Part shown: piece after piece, positions 27,456-35,605 of the stretch | Numbering within the stretch: position 1 is the first letter of the stretch | Layout of the letters: the number at the start of each line of letters is the position of its first letter | Source: Chitinophagales bacterium | GTDB lineage: Bacteria > Bacteroidota > Bacteroidia > Chitinophagales > UBA8649 | Reading direction: 5' to 3' | Length of the DNA: 64,000 bases | NCBI GenBank assembly: GCA_020635995.1 | Contig: JACJYS010000001.1 | Coordinates: forward strand, 248,001 to 312,000 | Notes under the pieces: generated by a model | What the model saw: the letters and a program-made list of their open reading frames with translations, nothing else | Told to the model about the DNA's origin: nothing | Database searches by the model: none | Translations under genes and position numbers: made by a program

Positions 27456-28030
27456 TCTGCAAAAGTAAGAGGTTTTACTTCAATTTTTAAATCTATTAGC
27501 GAATGAATAATAAGTAATGATGATATTTTATTGTTTTGCCTGTTTATTTCAACTTTATTAGTGCTTATGCCTTTTCTTATTTGGGTTGTTTCATTATTGG
27601 CAAGGGCATATTTGTAGCGTTTACATTTTTCTTTTACTACTATTTTTTGCTTCTTGTGCTTTACTTTTGGTGTTTTGTACAAAAAAGGATAAATCATTTT
27701 CAAATCCTTATAAAACATCTTTTTTACTATGTTTTTATTTAGGGCTTCTACGGCATAGTTGGCGTGCAATGAGTCAGCACTTAAGGTAAAATCAAATACT
27801 TTCATTCCAAATTTTGATGTCAGCACCACTTGCAAGGTGTTATCTTGCATTTTTTTGGCTAAAAGCAAACCTCCAAATGTATTTTTTTTAAAGGTTAATT
27901 TACTTTCATAAACATAAGTTGAGTCTGTTTTTTGGTTAAAAATAATAGGCAACAAAGGTTGTTGAGCTATTGAAAACAGACCAAAAAAAAGGAAAAAGGA
28001 GAGTAATATTAGGGTTTTAGGCGTGTTCAA
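27452..28030 (-). CDS. Exported protein of unknown function in the pigment cluster
   Basis: 192 residues with a signal peptide (MNTPKTLILLSFFLFFGLFSIAQ). The mature part is Lys- and Tyr-rich with alternating polar/hydrophobic strands, consistent with a small periplasmic or outer-membrane-associated beta protein. No catalytic motif. It sits between the LolA-like gene and the ApeI-like dehydratase, 9 bases after the first and overlapping the second by 4. Place in the cluster suggests envelope delivery of the pigment, possibly as partner of LolA; that is inference from position only. Confidence 0.72.
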   Translation of the reverse strand: MNTPKTLILLSFFLFFGLFSIAQQPLLPIIFNQKTDSTYVYESKLTFKKNTFGGLLLAKKMQDNTLQVVLTSKFGMKVFDFTLSADSLHANYAVEALNKNIVKKMFYKDLKMIYPFLYKTPKVKHKKQKIVVKEKCKRYKYALANNETTQIRKGISTNKVEINRQNNKISSLLIIHSLIDLKIEVKPLTFAE

Positions 28031-28039
28031 ATAAAGTAT

Positions 28040-28669
28040 TTATATTTTGTCAAAAACAACTTCGTTTATAGGGCTGTTTTGTTTTATGTTTTCAAACAAA
28101 ATTACGGTTTTATCTCCGCCATTTTCAAGCATTTCTACACTATTTATTAGAAGTGTTTCTTTATTTAAAAACAAATGAATTTCTTCTATAAAGCTCTTTA
28201 TTTTATCTGAGTTTGGAAGCAACACTACTTTATACGCATTTTTAGATTCGTAAAAACTTTTGCTAAAGTTCTCATCTTCAAGCATTTTGCCACTCATCAT
28301 GCCACCCATTGTGTTGTTTATTTCTTTAAAAATGGCATTGTTGCTCATATCATAGTTTTGCAAATCATCGCCATCTTTTATGCTTACTTTGTTGTTTTTA
28401 AGCACTACAATGTAGCTAAAGGGAGCCATATATTCCCAACGCATTTTATCGGGATTTTTGTAGTAAAACTTTCCTGTAGAAACAAATGGCTTGTTGAGTA
28501 TGCTCATGTGTTTTTCTTGCGTAAAAGATGCCTGCAATGTGCTGGCGGCACTATTGGTGGCAATTATTTTTTGCTCTAAAGCTTTGCTATTGCTTATTTT
28601 GGTATATTCTTGCGAAAAACCTAATGCACTAATAAAAATAAAACCGATAGCCCAAATTAACTTATTCAT
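28040..28669 (-). CDS. LolA-like outer-membrane lipoprotein carrier
   Basis: 209 residues with signal peptide (MNKLIWAIGFIFISALGFSQ). LolA fold signatures are present: AASTLQASFTQEKHMSILNKPFVSTGKFYYKNPDKMRWEY, an open beta-barrel that holds lipid acyl chains. Dedicated LolA paralogues are standard parts of aryl-polyene and flexirubin clusters, where they are thought to carry the pigment lipid across the periplasm. Its start overlaps the deacetylase stop by 8 bases. The general lipoprotein LolA of the cell would be encoded elsewhere. Confidence 0.88.
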   Translation of the reverse strand: MNKLIWAIGFIFISALGFSQEYTKISNSKALEQKIIATNSAASTLQASFTQEKHMSILNKPFVSTGKFYYKNPDKMRWEYMAPFSYIVVLKNNKVSIKDGDDLQNYDMSNNAIFKEINNTMGGMMSGKMLEDENFSKSFYESKNAYKVVLLPNSDKIKSFIEEIHLFLNKETLLINSVEMLENGGDKTVILFENIKQNSPINEVVFDKI

Positions 28670-29432
28670 ACGCTTGCAAATTTAATATTTCATCTACACC
28701 TACAAAGGTATAGTTATGCTCTTTAGCATACTTTATCAACTTTGATACCAAAATTTTAGTGTGTGGCATGGTATCGTGCATTAAAATGATACTTCCATTG
28801 TTTATTTTATCCTTTATTCTACTAAAAATCTCCTCCGGATTTTTATAAAAAGTATCAAAAGAACGCACATTCCACCCTACAGACTGTAGCGTAGTTTGTT
28901 TTAATGCTTTTGCCAGCATGGGATTGCTTACACCATTTGGCGGACGAAACAGCAAAGGTATTTTTCCTATACTTTGTTTTATTATATCATTTGTTTTTTC
29001 AAGCTCTGCCTGCACTTTTTTGGCACTTTGCAAATTGAAATTATTATGATGATAATAACTATGGTTTCCTAAAACATGCCCGTCAGTATCCATTTGCTTA
29101 AAAATATTAGGATACTCCGCTATGTTTTTGCCTATACAAAAAAAAGTAGCTTTTACATTTTCTTCTTTTAATAGTTGTAATAGTTCTGTACTTTGTAGTG
29201 AAGGTCCATCATCAAAAGTAAGGGCTATTTGTTTTTTTGAATTAACACCTTTGGTGTGCGTATAAAAGAAATAATTGGCATCTAAATTGAGTACGCCATA
29301 TAAAACAATGGCTGTATGAATTAATATTAATGGTAGTAAGCACCACAAACTGAGGTTTATAGTAAAATGCAAAACGATAATTAAAATAAAACCAATTAAA
29401 GTTATGATATTATTTAAGCGATGCTTTGTCAT
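28662..29432 (-). CDS. Polysaccharide-deacetylase-fold (NodB/CE4) membrane protein
   Basis: 256 residues. Two hydrophobic helices at the N-terminus (residues about 10-50) anchor it. The CE4 motifs are intact: TFDDGPS (metal and base Asp), HSYYHHN (two metal His, motif GNHSYYHH), RPPNGV, and the closing LMHDT. CE4 enzymes remove N-acetyl groups from polysaccharides. In this operon the substrate may be the sugar added by the glycosyltransferase at 25913. Overlaps the ketosynthase-like gene by 1 base and the LolA gene by 8 bases. Confidence 0.87.
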   Translation of the reverse strand: MTKHRLNNIITLIGFILIIVLHFTINLSLWCLLPLILIHTAIVLYGVLNLDANYFFYTHTKGVNSKKQIALTFDDGPSLQSTELLQLLKEENVKATFFCIGKNIAEYPNIFKQMDTDGHVLGNHSYYHHNNFNLQSAKKVQAELEKTNDIIKQSIGKIPLLFRPPNGVSNPMLAKALKQTTLQSVGWNVRSFDTFYKNPEEIFSRIKDKINNGSIILMHDTMPHTKILVSKLIKYAKEHNYTFVGVDEILNLQAYE

Positions 29433-30469
29433 TATTTTTTTATAAAAATAGCACTGAAATAATCTCTTCTAAAATGATTTAAGATTAAAACATTCTTTAT
29501 AGGATTTTCATTGCTTTTAATGGTGGCTACTTTTGGCAATTCAGCTTTTTCTAATATTTCTGTTGCCAACCAAAAAGCATAAGATGAAGATGTAAAACTT
29601 TCGCCACACAGATGCTTGTAATAAGCTAACTGACTTTTGTTAAAATGAGCAGTAAAGTTGTCATAAATTTTATCGTAAACCTTATGCCCATTTATGCCCA
29701 AAATAATACAATCGGGCTGCTGTACATTACTTTGTTTTAGTAGGCTAACAATGTCATTTAGTTTTTGATTGTTGTTTTGCTGAAAATAGGTTTTAACAAA
29801 AACTAATTCTCCAAAATGCTGCATATTTGAATTGTTGCTTAAAGTAAAAAATGCTGCGTGTTCGCCTAAATAAGGAGCTTTGTGTTTGTTGTTTAATATT
29901 TCTGCATTTTCAGCATTATAATCAATAGCCAAATTTAAAGCTTTAGCTATTTCAAAGGTTTTTTCGTTAAGTTCATCTGCCGAACCAACTAAAAATCTTT
30001 TGTTGCCATCATTTTCGTGGCATTGCAAAATAGCATCTAAAAGTGTCCATTCAAAAGAGAAAATACGCTCGGAATAAGTAAAATTATATTGATGAATTTT
30101 TAGTTTTAAAGCTATGTTTCCGGCTATGGTATTGTGTGTAGATTGTATAAAAGGTGTAGGCGATAAGGTGCTTTCATTAAATTCTACTAAAGAAATTAAA
30201 AATTTTTCAGAATCAGTTATGCAACCTATGCCTGTTCCCACCATTATGCCGTCTATGTTTTCTTTGTCATCGCCTAAAGCATCAAAAGCGGCAACAGAGC
30301 TTATTTTTAAAATATGGCTGGTTCTTCTGGCATCTTTAGCATCAAAATATTTATTAAAATCCGGTTTTTGTGCTTCCAGCCACGTGTGGGTTGAATTAGG
30401 TAAAGCTAATTCTTGTGTGCCGTTTCCTGTGGCGGCATTTATTCCTTTGCCTGTTATAAAAATTTTCAT
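29432..30469 (-). CDS. Degenerate ketosynthase, chain-length-factor-like
   Basis: 345 residues of thiolase fold, short for a ketosynthase. The active-site Cys is lost: the equivalent of the NFTVSGAC stretch reads NFTYSERI, placing Ile136 where Cys should be. The second-half His motifs are also not recognisable (ILGINGHKVYDK instead of HGTGT). Such inactive partners pair with an active ketosynthase and set chain length, as ApeC does with ApeO in aryl-polyene synthesis. The likely partner is the gene just upstream (30466-31671), whose end overlaps this start by 4 bases, a pattern that favours paired translation. Confidence 0.82.
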   Translation of the reverse strand: MKIFITGKGINAATGNGTQELALPNSTHTWLEAQKPDFNKYFDAKDARRTSHILKISSVAAFDALGDDKENIDGIMVGTGIGCITDSEKFLISLVEFNESTLSPTPFIQSTHNTIAGNIALKLKIHQYNFTYSERIFSFEWTLLDAILQCHENDGNKRFLVGSADELNEKTFEIAKALNLAIDYNAENAEILNNKHKAPYLGEHAAFFTLSNNSNMQHFGELVFVKTYFQQNNNQKLNDIVSLLKQSNVQQPDCIILGINGHKVYDKIYDNFTAHFNKSQLAYYKHLCGESFTSSSYAFWLATEILEKAELPKVATIKSNENPIKNVLILNHFRRDYFSAIFIKK

Positions 30470-31671
30470 GCTTTTTTAGAAATTATAAGTGATGTACAAT
30501 TTCCTCCAAATCCCAGCGAATTACTCAGCACGTGTTTTATTTCTTTGTTTTCTATTAGCTTGGTTGTAGGTTCTAAATTTCTACCTTTTATGGGTGTTTT
30601 AAAATTTAAACTTGGAAAAACCATATTTTCATTCATAGAAAATAAAGAATAGATGGTTTCTATACTGCCACAAGCGGCTAAAGTGTGCCCCGTAAAAGGT
30701 TTTAATGAGTTAAAAACAGGCAATTTATCTGTTCCAAAAATGTCAATAATAGCTTTGCTTTCCGATTCATCATTATTGGGCGTTCCTGTGCCGTGGGTGT
30801 TTATATAATCTATTTCTTGAGGCTTAATTTGAGCCACTTTTAGTGCTTTTTCTATTGCCATTTTAGCTCCTACGGCTTCTTCAGAGCTGGCAGTTTGATG
30901 AAAAGCGTCATTGGCATTTCCCCAGCCGGTTATATAGCCTAATTTCTCTTTATTAGCCACTACTTTTTCGCTTTCTATCACTAAATATCCTGCTCCTTCG
31001 CCTAAGTTTAATCCTGCCCTATTTTCATCAAAAGGTTGGGTGTGTTTAGTGTCTAAAATACCTAAGGTATTAAAGCCATTTATGGTAAATTTAGACAAAG
31101 CATCGCTGCCGCCTACTATGGCTCTTTCCACCATTCCAGCTTTTATCATTTTAGCACCTAAAAGTATAGCATTTGCCGATGAAGAGCAGGCGGTGCTTAT
31201 AGTAGTAGCATAGGTTTTTAACCCCATTTCTGTAGCTATTTTTAAGTTTAGATTGCCACAATCGTGTTCTGAAAAATAGTATTTTGGATTTTCAGCTTCT
31301 CCTTCTACTACGTATTTAAAACCTTGTTCAAATAAATCCATGCCGCCTACGCTGGTGCCACTTATTAAAGCGGTGTTTTCTAATTGTTGAGGTGTTAATT
31401 TAGCTTGTTTTATAGCTTCTTTTACCGCTATAATAGCCAGTAAAGTACCTCTGGTATTTACCGATACTTTTTTTAAATCGGCTTTGGCTTTTAACTCGTC
31501 ATTGGTCAGTTTAATTTCTCCAACAAGTAGTTCGTTTTTGTGTATAGATTCTATAAGCTCTAACTTAGATACACCATGCCGACCTTGCTTTAATGCATTG
31601 AAATTTTGGTGTGCATTATTTCCTAAGGCAGTAATAACCCCATAGCCTGTTATGCAGATATTGTGAGGCAA
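30466..31671 (-). CDS. Beta-ketoacyl-ACP synthase (KAS II/FabF-like), active type
   Basis: 401 residues with the complete Cys-His-His triad: C162 in STACSSSANA, H293 in NTHGTGTPNND, H329 in KPFTGHTLAACGS. It condenses malonyl-ACP with the growing chain. It is followed at once by the Cys-less partner (29432) and preceded by an acyl carrier protein gene (2 bases apart), so KS, CLF-like partner and carrier are encoded together as in type II polyketide pathways. Best candidate for the ApeO-type polyene elongating enzyme. Confidence 0.92.
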   Translation of the reverse strand: MPHNICITGYGVITALGNNAHQNFNALKQGRHGVSKLELIESIHKNELLVGEIKLTNDELKAKADLKKVSVNTRGTLLAIIAVKEAIKQAKLTPQQLENTALISGTSVGGMDLFEQGFKYVVEGEAENPKYYFSEHDCGNLNLKIATEMGLKTYATTISTACSSSANAILLGAKMIKAGMVERAIVGGSDALSKFTINGFNTLGILDTKHTQPFDENRAGLNLGEGAGYLVIESEKVVANKEKLGYITGWGNANDAFHQTASSEEAVGAKMAIEKALKVAQIKPQEIDYINTHGTGTPNNDESESKAIIDIFGTDKLPVFNSLKPFTGHTLAACGSIETIYSLFSMNENMVFPSLNFKTPIKGRNLEPTTKLIENKEIKHVLSNSLGFGGNCTSLIISKKA

Positions 31672-31673
31672 TA

Positions 31674-31931
31674 TTAAACTTTGTTTTCTTTAATAAATGT
31701 GGCTAAAGTGCGTACACTTTTCATGGCTTTAGAACCCGATTCTTGATCTTTTATTTTTATGCCATAGTTGCGTTCTACCATTACTATAATTTCAAGGGCA
31801 TCAATAGAATCTAATCCCAAACCTTCATCTCCAAAAAGAGGTTCGTCTGCATCTATATCTTCTGGCGATAAATCTTCCAAATTAAGGTGACTAATTAAAT
31901 CTGCTTTCAATTTTTCTATTATTTCTTCCAT
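31674..31931 (-). CDS. Acyl carrier protein (ACP 1)
   Basis: 85 residues, acidic four-helix protein. The phosphopantetheine attachment Ser is in GLGLDSIDALEIIV (motif DSI). It carries the growing aryl-polyene chain between enzymes. The cluster encodes a second ACP at 35345; aryl-polyene systems usually have two, one probably for the starter and one for extension or another lipid chain. No phosphopantetheinyl transferase gene is in the window, so one encoded elsewhere must activate it. Confidence 0.93.
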   Translation of the reverse strand: MEEIIEKLKADLISHLNLEDLSPEDIDADEPLFGDEGLGLDSIDALEIIVMVERNYGIKIKDQESGSKAMKSVRTLATFIKENKV

Positions 31932-31936
31932 GTTTT

Positions 31937-32545
31937 TTATTTGTTATAAAGATTTAAAAGGTTTTCAGGGTTCAAAATTACACTATTTTCGGTTGGTTTT
32001 TGGCTTAAATAACAAGCTAAAACATCTACAGAATCTTCAAAAACTTCTATCCATTCTATTAAAAAACTATTTGCTTTATCTAATGTTGTTTGCGTTTTAA
32101 TGGCTTTTATTAGCATTTCTGCATCAAATTTTTCAGCAACCAAAAATATATTTTCTCCTACAAATTTGTGTTTTATACTTATTTCACCCATTACAATATT
32201 GGCTAATGTATATACAAAAACCGATGGGCTGGGTACAAAATTCTCTTTTTGTATGGTTTTGCTGTATTCAAAATCGGTATCTAAAGAAGCACTTTTGTTG
32301 GCAAAAATTAAAGAGCAGTTTTTGTCGGCATTTTGATTATTAAGTGCTAATTCTGCTGCTAAAAAACCAAACTTACACATGCTGTCCATTTTATAAAACT
32401 TTGGATAGGAAGTGCCTAACTTTTTGTAAATAGTTTTACTCAAACTCTCATTTTCAGCACATTCTATTTGTTGCACAGCACCGTTATTATTAAGCTTATT
32501 TTGCTTAATACGCACAAAAGAGTTTATGTAAATATTGTTATTCAT
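31937..32545 (-). CDS. Ketosynthase N-terminal-domain-like protein
   Basis: 202 residues. The stretch PSPSVFVYTLANIVMGEISI is like the conserved N-terminal half of 'beta-ketoacyl synthase, chain-length-factor' proteins (ketoacyl-synt_2 type), which lack a catalytic Cys. There is no second half of a ketosynthase, so it cannot condense by itself; it probably stabilises or modulates another ketosynthase. Overlaps the active ketosynthase gene upstream (32538) by 8 bases and precedes ACP 1 by 5 bases. Family assignment is by pattern and moderately sure. Confidence 0.65.
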   Translation of the reverse strand: MNNNIYINSFVRIKQNKLNNNGAVQQIECAENESLSKTIYKKLGTSYPKFYKMDSMCKFGFLAAELALNNQNADKNCSLIFANKSASLDTDFEYSKTIQKENFVPSPSVFVYTLANIVMGEISIKHKFVGENIFLVAEKFDAEMLIKAIKTQTTLDKANSFLIEWIEVFEDSVDVLACYLSQKPTENSVILNPENLLNLYNK

Positions 32546-33638
32546 GCTTTAATATTATGGCGGCATTGCAGCCACCAAAACCAGATGCTGTTTTTAATAA
32601 GGTGTTTATTTTTAGTTTTTTATCTTGTTTTACAATGTTTAGCTTAATATTTTCGTCTATTTCTTGGCAGTTTAAAGTGCAGAAAGCTACGTTGTTTTTC
32701 ATCATTTCGGCACATAAAATAATTTCAAGTAAGCCTGCCGCTCCCAAAGTGTGCCCTATATAGCCTTTTAGGCTATTTAGCGGAATATGATTCAACTGTA
32801 AAGACTCAAAAGCTTTGCTTTCCATTAAGTCATTATAATTAGTGGCAGTGCCATGTGCATTTATAAAGTCAATACTGTGGGCTGTTATTTGGCTGTATTT
32901 TATGGCTTTATTTATGGCTAAAGCCAGTCCGCTTCCATCTCTTGACGGTCCTGAAATATGGTTGGCATCATTAGAAGTTGCTCCTCCTAATATCTCAATA
33001 TCTGATTTTTCAGTACTTATTAAAGCTACGGCACACGCTCCGCCTATGTTAAGTCCTTTTCTGTTTTTATCGTAGGGCTGGCAAGGTGTAGCACTTAATG
33101 CTTGAAAAGTGTTGAATCCGCTAACCACAAAATTTGTTATTACATCTGCGGCACATACTATTATGTGGTCATATTGTTGGGTCTTAATTAAATCGGCAGC
33201 ATAAATACATGCCGAAACTCCCGATATACAAGCATTAGATATTAATAAAGGCGTATTGGCAGTTTTAAAATGATTTTGAATATACTTGATGCTATGACTT
33301 AAAGAAGCTTCGTTTGGCATATTTGGCAATGCTTCTACATTTCCTTTTGTGGTAGATAAAATTAGTAAAGTATTTTTGTCTTTAAGCGATATATTAGATT
33401 GATTTACAAGGTTGTTGATGTAATAAATACACAGTTTTTCAAACAAGTTTTTATCTTCTTTTTGTAAACCGATTTTAGTGTAATTAATTGCTCCTACAGG
33501 AAAAGTTAAAGACTCATTAAATGAAAAAGTTTTTTCTTGTAAACCTGTTTTTTCGTTTAAAATATTATTTACAGTTTCTTTGGTAGAGCAACCTAAAGCA
33601 CAAGCTATATTATATGTGTTGAGGTATGCTTTACGCAT
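32538..33638 (-). CDS. Beta-ketoacyl-ACP synthase, short form, active type
   Basis: 366 residues, shorter than the usual 400-410 because the N-terminal part is compact. The triad is intact: C137 in ISNACISGVSA, H262 in NAHGTATNYND, H296 in KGYIGHTLGAAG. Second of three active ketosynthases in the cluster. Its 5' end overlaps the thioesterase gene by 8 bases and its 3' end overlaps the ketosynthase-like gene by 8 bases. Several KS paralogues in one cluster suggest separate roles such as starter loading, elongation and a second acyl chain. Confidence 0.9.
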   Translation of the reverse strand: MRKAYLNTYNIACALGCSTKETVNNILNEKTGLQEKTFSFNESLTFPVGAINYTKIGLQKEDKNLFEKLCIYYINNLVNQSNISLKDKNTLLILSTTKGNVEALPNMPNEASLSHSIKYIQNHFKTANTPLLISNACISGVSACIYAADLIKTQQYDHIIVCAADVITNFVVSGFNTFQALSATPCQPYDKNRKGLNIGGACAVALISTEKSDIEILGGATSNDANHISGPSRDGSGLALAINKAIKYSQITAHSIDFINAHGTATNYNDLMESKAFESLQLNHIPLNSLKGYIGHTLGAAGLLEIILCAEMMKNNVAFCTLNCQEIDENIKLNIVKQDKKLKINTLLKTASGFGGCNAAIILKHE

Positions 33639-34050
33639 CTTGGAAGTGTTTTAGCTTCCATTTTTCAAAAAATGGTGGATTTGTAATGTAAAGTTCTTTG
33701 TCTTTATTTAAAAAAACTTGTATGGTTTTTCCTGTACACACTAATTTTTTAGTGTTTTGACTGAAAATTTTATATTGAAATTCAATTTTGGCAGCTTTGT
33801 TAAAAATAAAAGTGGCTTCTATAACTGCCGTATCGCCATAGTCTAAAGGAGCAAGGTGATTGATTTCTGTTTTAATAATAGGCGTAAAAAACCCATGACT
33901 AAAAACGGTTAAGTAATCTAAAGTGTATTTTAATCCAAACTGCTCTCTGCCTTCCTCAAAAAGGCGAACGTAATGCCCGTGCCACATGATGCCCATAGAA
34001 TCTACATCGCTAAATTTAACGCGTTCGGTTGTAGTATGGGATAATTTCAT
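33631..34050 (-). CDS. 4-hydroxybenzoyl-CoA-thioesterase-family (YbgC-like) thioesterase
   Basis: 139 residues, single hotdog. The family signature VKFSDVDSMGIMWHGHYVRL has the catalytic Asp (D17 in SDVDSMG) and the following H-x-H-Y pattern of YbgC/4HBT enzymes. It should hydrolyse acyl-ACP or acyl-CoA thioesters; in the cluster it may release the finished polyene or proofread stalled chains. It is 2 bases from the dehydratase gene upstream and overlaps the next gene by 8 bases. Confidence 0.87.
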   Translation of the reverse strand: MKLSHTTTERVKFSDVDSMGIMWHGHYVRLFEEGREQFGLKYTLDYLTVFSHGFFTPIIKTEINHLAPLDYGDTAVIEATFIFNKAAKIEFQYKIFSQNTKKLVCTGKTIQVFLNKDKELYITNPPFFEKWKLKHFQDA

Positions 34051-34052
34051 GT

Positions 34053-34472
34053 TTATTTATTTATAAAAATACGAAGTTCAGCTTCCGCAATCATTTCATT
34101 ATTTAATGTAATATTTGCTTTTACTATATTAATATTCATTATGGTGTGGGTATAAACTACCGTAGTTATAATTTTTTCGTTAAGTTTTGCCAGCTTGTTT
34201 ACGGTATAGTTTTTTACTTGAGCTATAAAACCTTCATCGGGGTCTAAGCCTTTTATGTAGGTGTCGTATCCAAGAAAAGCAGCCGCAGATTGTGCCATGT
34301 TTTCAATCATGCCGTTTTCGTTGAAACCATTATTTTCAAAAAACAAATTATCTTCTTTTACTACTAATGACGTAGTGGCACTTTTCTCGTCAAATTCTAA
34401 TAAATTATCTATCATAACAAAAGGTTTTTGCTGAGGGATAACTTTATTTATATTTTCTTTTTCTATTATCAT
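34053..34472 (-). CDS. ApeP-like hotdog dehydratase subunit
   Basis: 139 residues. It starts as FabA/FabZ/ApeP proteins do (INKVIPQQKPFVMIDNLLEF), with the hydrophobic central helix region GMIENMAQSAAAFLGY carrying the Glu of the second catalytic position. The HFPGNP histidine motif is replaced by LFFENNGFNENG. This matches the ApeI/ApeP division of labour: the ApeI-like protein at 27072 has the His loop, this one has the Glu helix, so the pair could form one active site. That complementarity is seen in the sequence; heterodimer formation is inference from aryl-polyene work. Confidence 0.83.
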   Translation of the reverse strand: MIIEKENINKVIPQQKPFVMIDNLLEFDEKSATTSLVVKEDNLFFENNGFNENGMIENMAQSAAAFLGYDTYIKGLDPDEGFIAQVKNYTVNKLAKLNEKIITTVVYTHTIMNINIVKANITLNNEMIAEAELRIFINK

Positions 34473-34481
34473 TTTTAAAAA

Positions 34482-35345
34482 TTAAGCCCAAAAGTCGTAA
34501 TAATTAAACCAACTTTCAGGATATTTTTTCACAAAACTTTCTAAATGTTTAGCATATTGGTTGGCTATATCTTGCTGACCTTTGCTGGTATCTAATCTTC
34601 GGTGCTCTAAAGTGTATTCTTTCATTCCCGATTTTACTAAAGATACAATGGCGGCATTGGCATTAAATCTATCGGCTAAATAAAATGGGCCGTAGGTAAA
34701 ACGAGCCGGTTTGCCAAAAAAATCGGCAGTGATGGTTTTTGTGCCTTCTAAATATCTATCGCCATGCAAGCACAGTATTTCTTTTTTTTCCATTACGCTT
34801 TGCAGTTCAAAAATATGGCTTCCGTCATATTTTATAGTAAAGGATTTAAAAAGTCCGTCTTCTTTTAAATCGTCCATTATTTTTTTAATGTGTGCCAATT
34901 CTGCTTCGTAGGTTAGTAGGTTTACTCTTTTCTTTAAATCTACTAAAAAACCGGCAGCTTCAAAATTTCCTACATGCGACATTATAAATACCGAAGGTTT
35001 ATCTTCTTGAATCATGGCAAGCAAATTATCATAATTAGGCTTAACTAAAGTAAATTCTTTGCTTTTACCACTAAAAATTGCTGCTTTATCTATAAGCGTT
35101 TGCCCCATTTGGTAGTAGTTTTTCCAAATGTAAACTATACTTTTAAACCTGCTAAAGTGTAGTGCTTCTCTATAAAAACGATATATTTCTTTGTTTGTTT
35201 TTCTTGAAAACAGCACAAAGTAGGTTGTTACAAAAAGAAGCATGAAATAAGCAGAATACAATCCTAGGTTTTTAATTAACCAAATAAAAATATTGTATCC
35301 TAAGGCATTACCCCTTGATTCTCCTTTCCACTTCTGTTCTTCCAT
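34482..35345 (-). CDS. LpxL/HtrB-type lipid acyltransferase
   Basis: 287 residues, with an N-terminal membrane helix (around YSAYFMLLFVTTYFVLF) and the lysophospholipid-acyltransferase motif HVGNFEA (HX4E) as in LpxL. Later the typical GDRYLEGTKT and PARFTYGPFYLADR stretches occur. It transfers an acyl chain from ACP to a lipid; in aryl-polyene clusters such an enzyme is thought to attach the polyene or a fatty acid to the membrane-lipid head. The start lies on the stop of ACP 2 (1-base overlap), which suggests that it uses that ACP as donor. Confidence 0.88.
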   Translation of the reverse strand: MEEQKWKGESRGNALGYNIFIWLIKNLGLYSAYFMLLFVTTYFVLFSRKTNKEIYRFYREALHFSRFKSIVYIWKNYYQMGQTLIDKAAIFSGKSKEFTLVKPNYDNLLAMIQEDKPSVFIMSHVGNFEAAGFLVDLKKRVNLLTYEAELAHIKKIMDDLKEDGLFKSFTIKYDGSHIFELQSVMEKKEILCLHGDRYLEGTKTITADFFGKPARFTYGPFYLADRFNANAAIVSLVKSGMKEYTLEHRRLDTSKGQQDIANQYAKHLESFVKKYPESWFNYYDFWA

Positions 35346-35599
35346 TATTGGTTTTCTACTGCCAGTTTTTGTATAATGTAGTTATAAAAATCTTGGAAAG
35401 TAATAATATCTACAAAATCTTCTGCTACTACTTTAAAGCCAAAATTGCTTTCAATAATCACTACTAAATCTACAAAATCTAAGCTGTCAAGCTCTAAAGT
35501 TTCTTTAAGGTTAGCTTCGGGGATAATTTCACTTTCTTCTACTTCAAATTCTTCTATTAAGAAGTCGTTGATTTTGTCAATTATTTCTGCTTCAGTCAT
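35345..35599 (-). CDS. Acyl carrier protein (ACP 2)
   Basis: 84 residues, strongly acidic. Attachment Ser in LELDSLDFVDLVV (motif DSL). The start is 6 bases after the stop of the FabF-like ketosynthase. Its partner downstream is the LpxL-type acyltransferase. Together with ACP 1 (31674) this gives the two-carrier arrangement typical of aryl-polyene clusters. Confidence 0.93.
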   Translation of the reverse strand: MTEAEIIDKINDFLIEEFEVEESEIIPEANLKETLELDSLDFVDLVVIIESNFGFKVVAEDFVDIITFQDFYNYIIQKLAVENQ

Positions 35600-35605
35600 T
35601 TTTAG

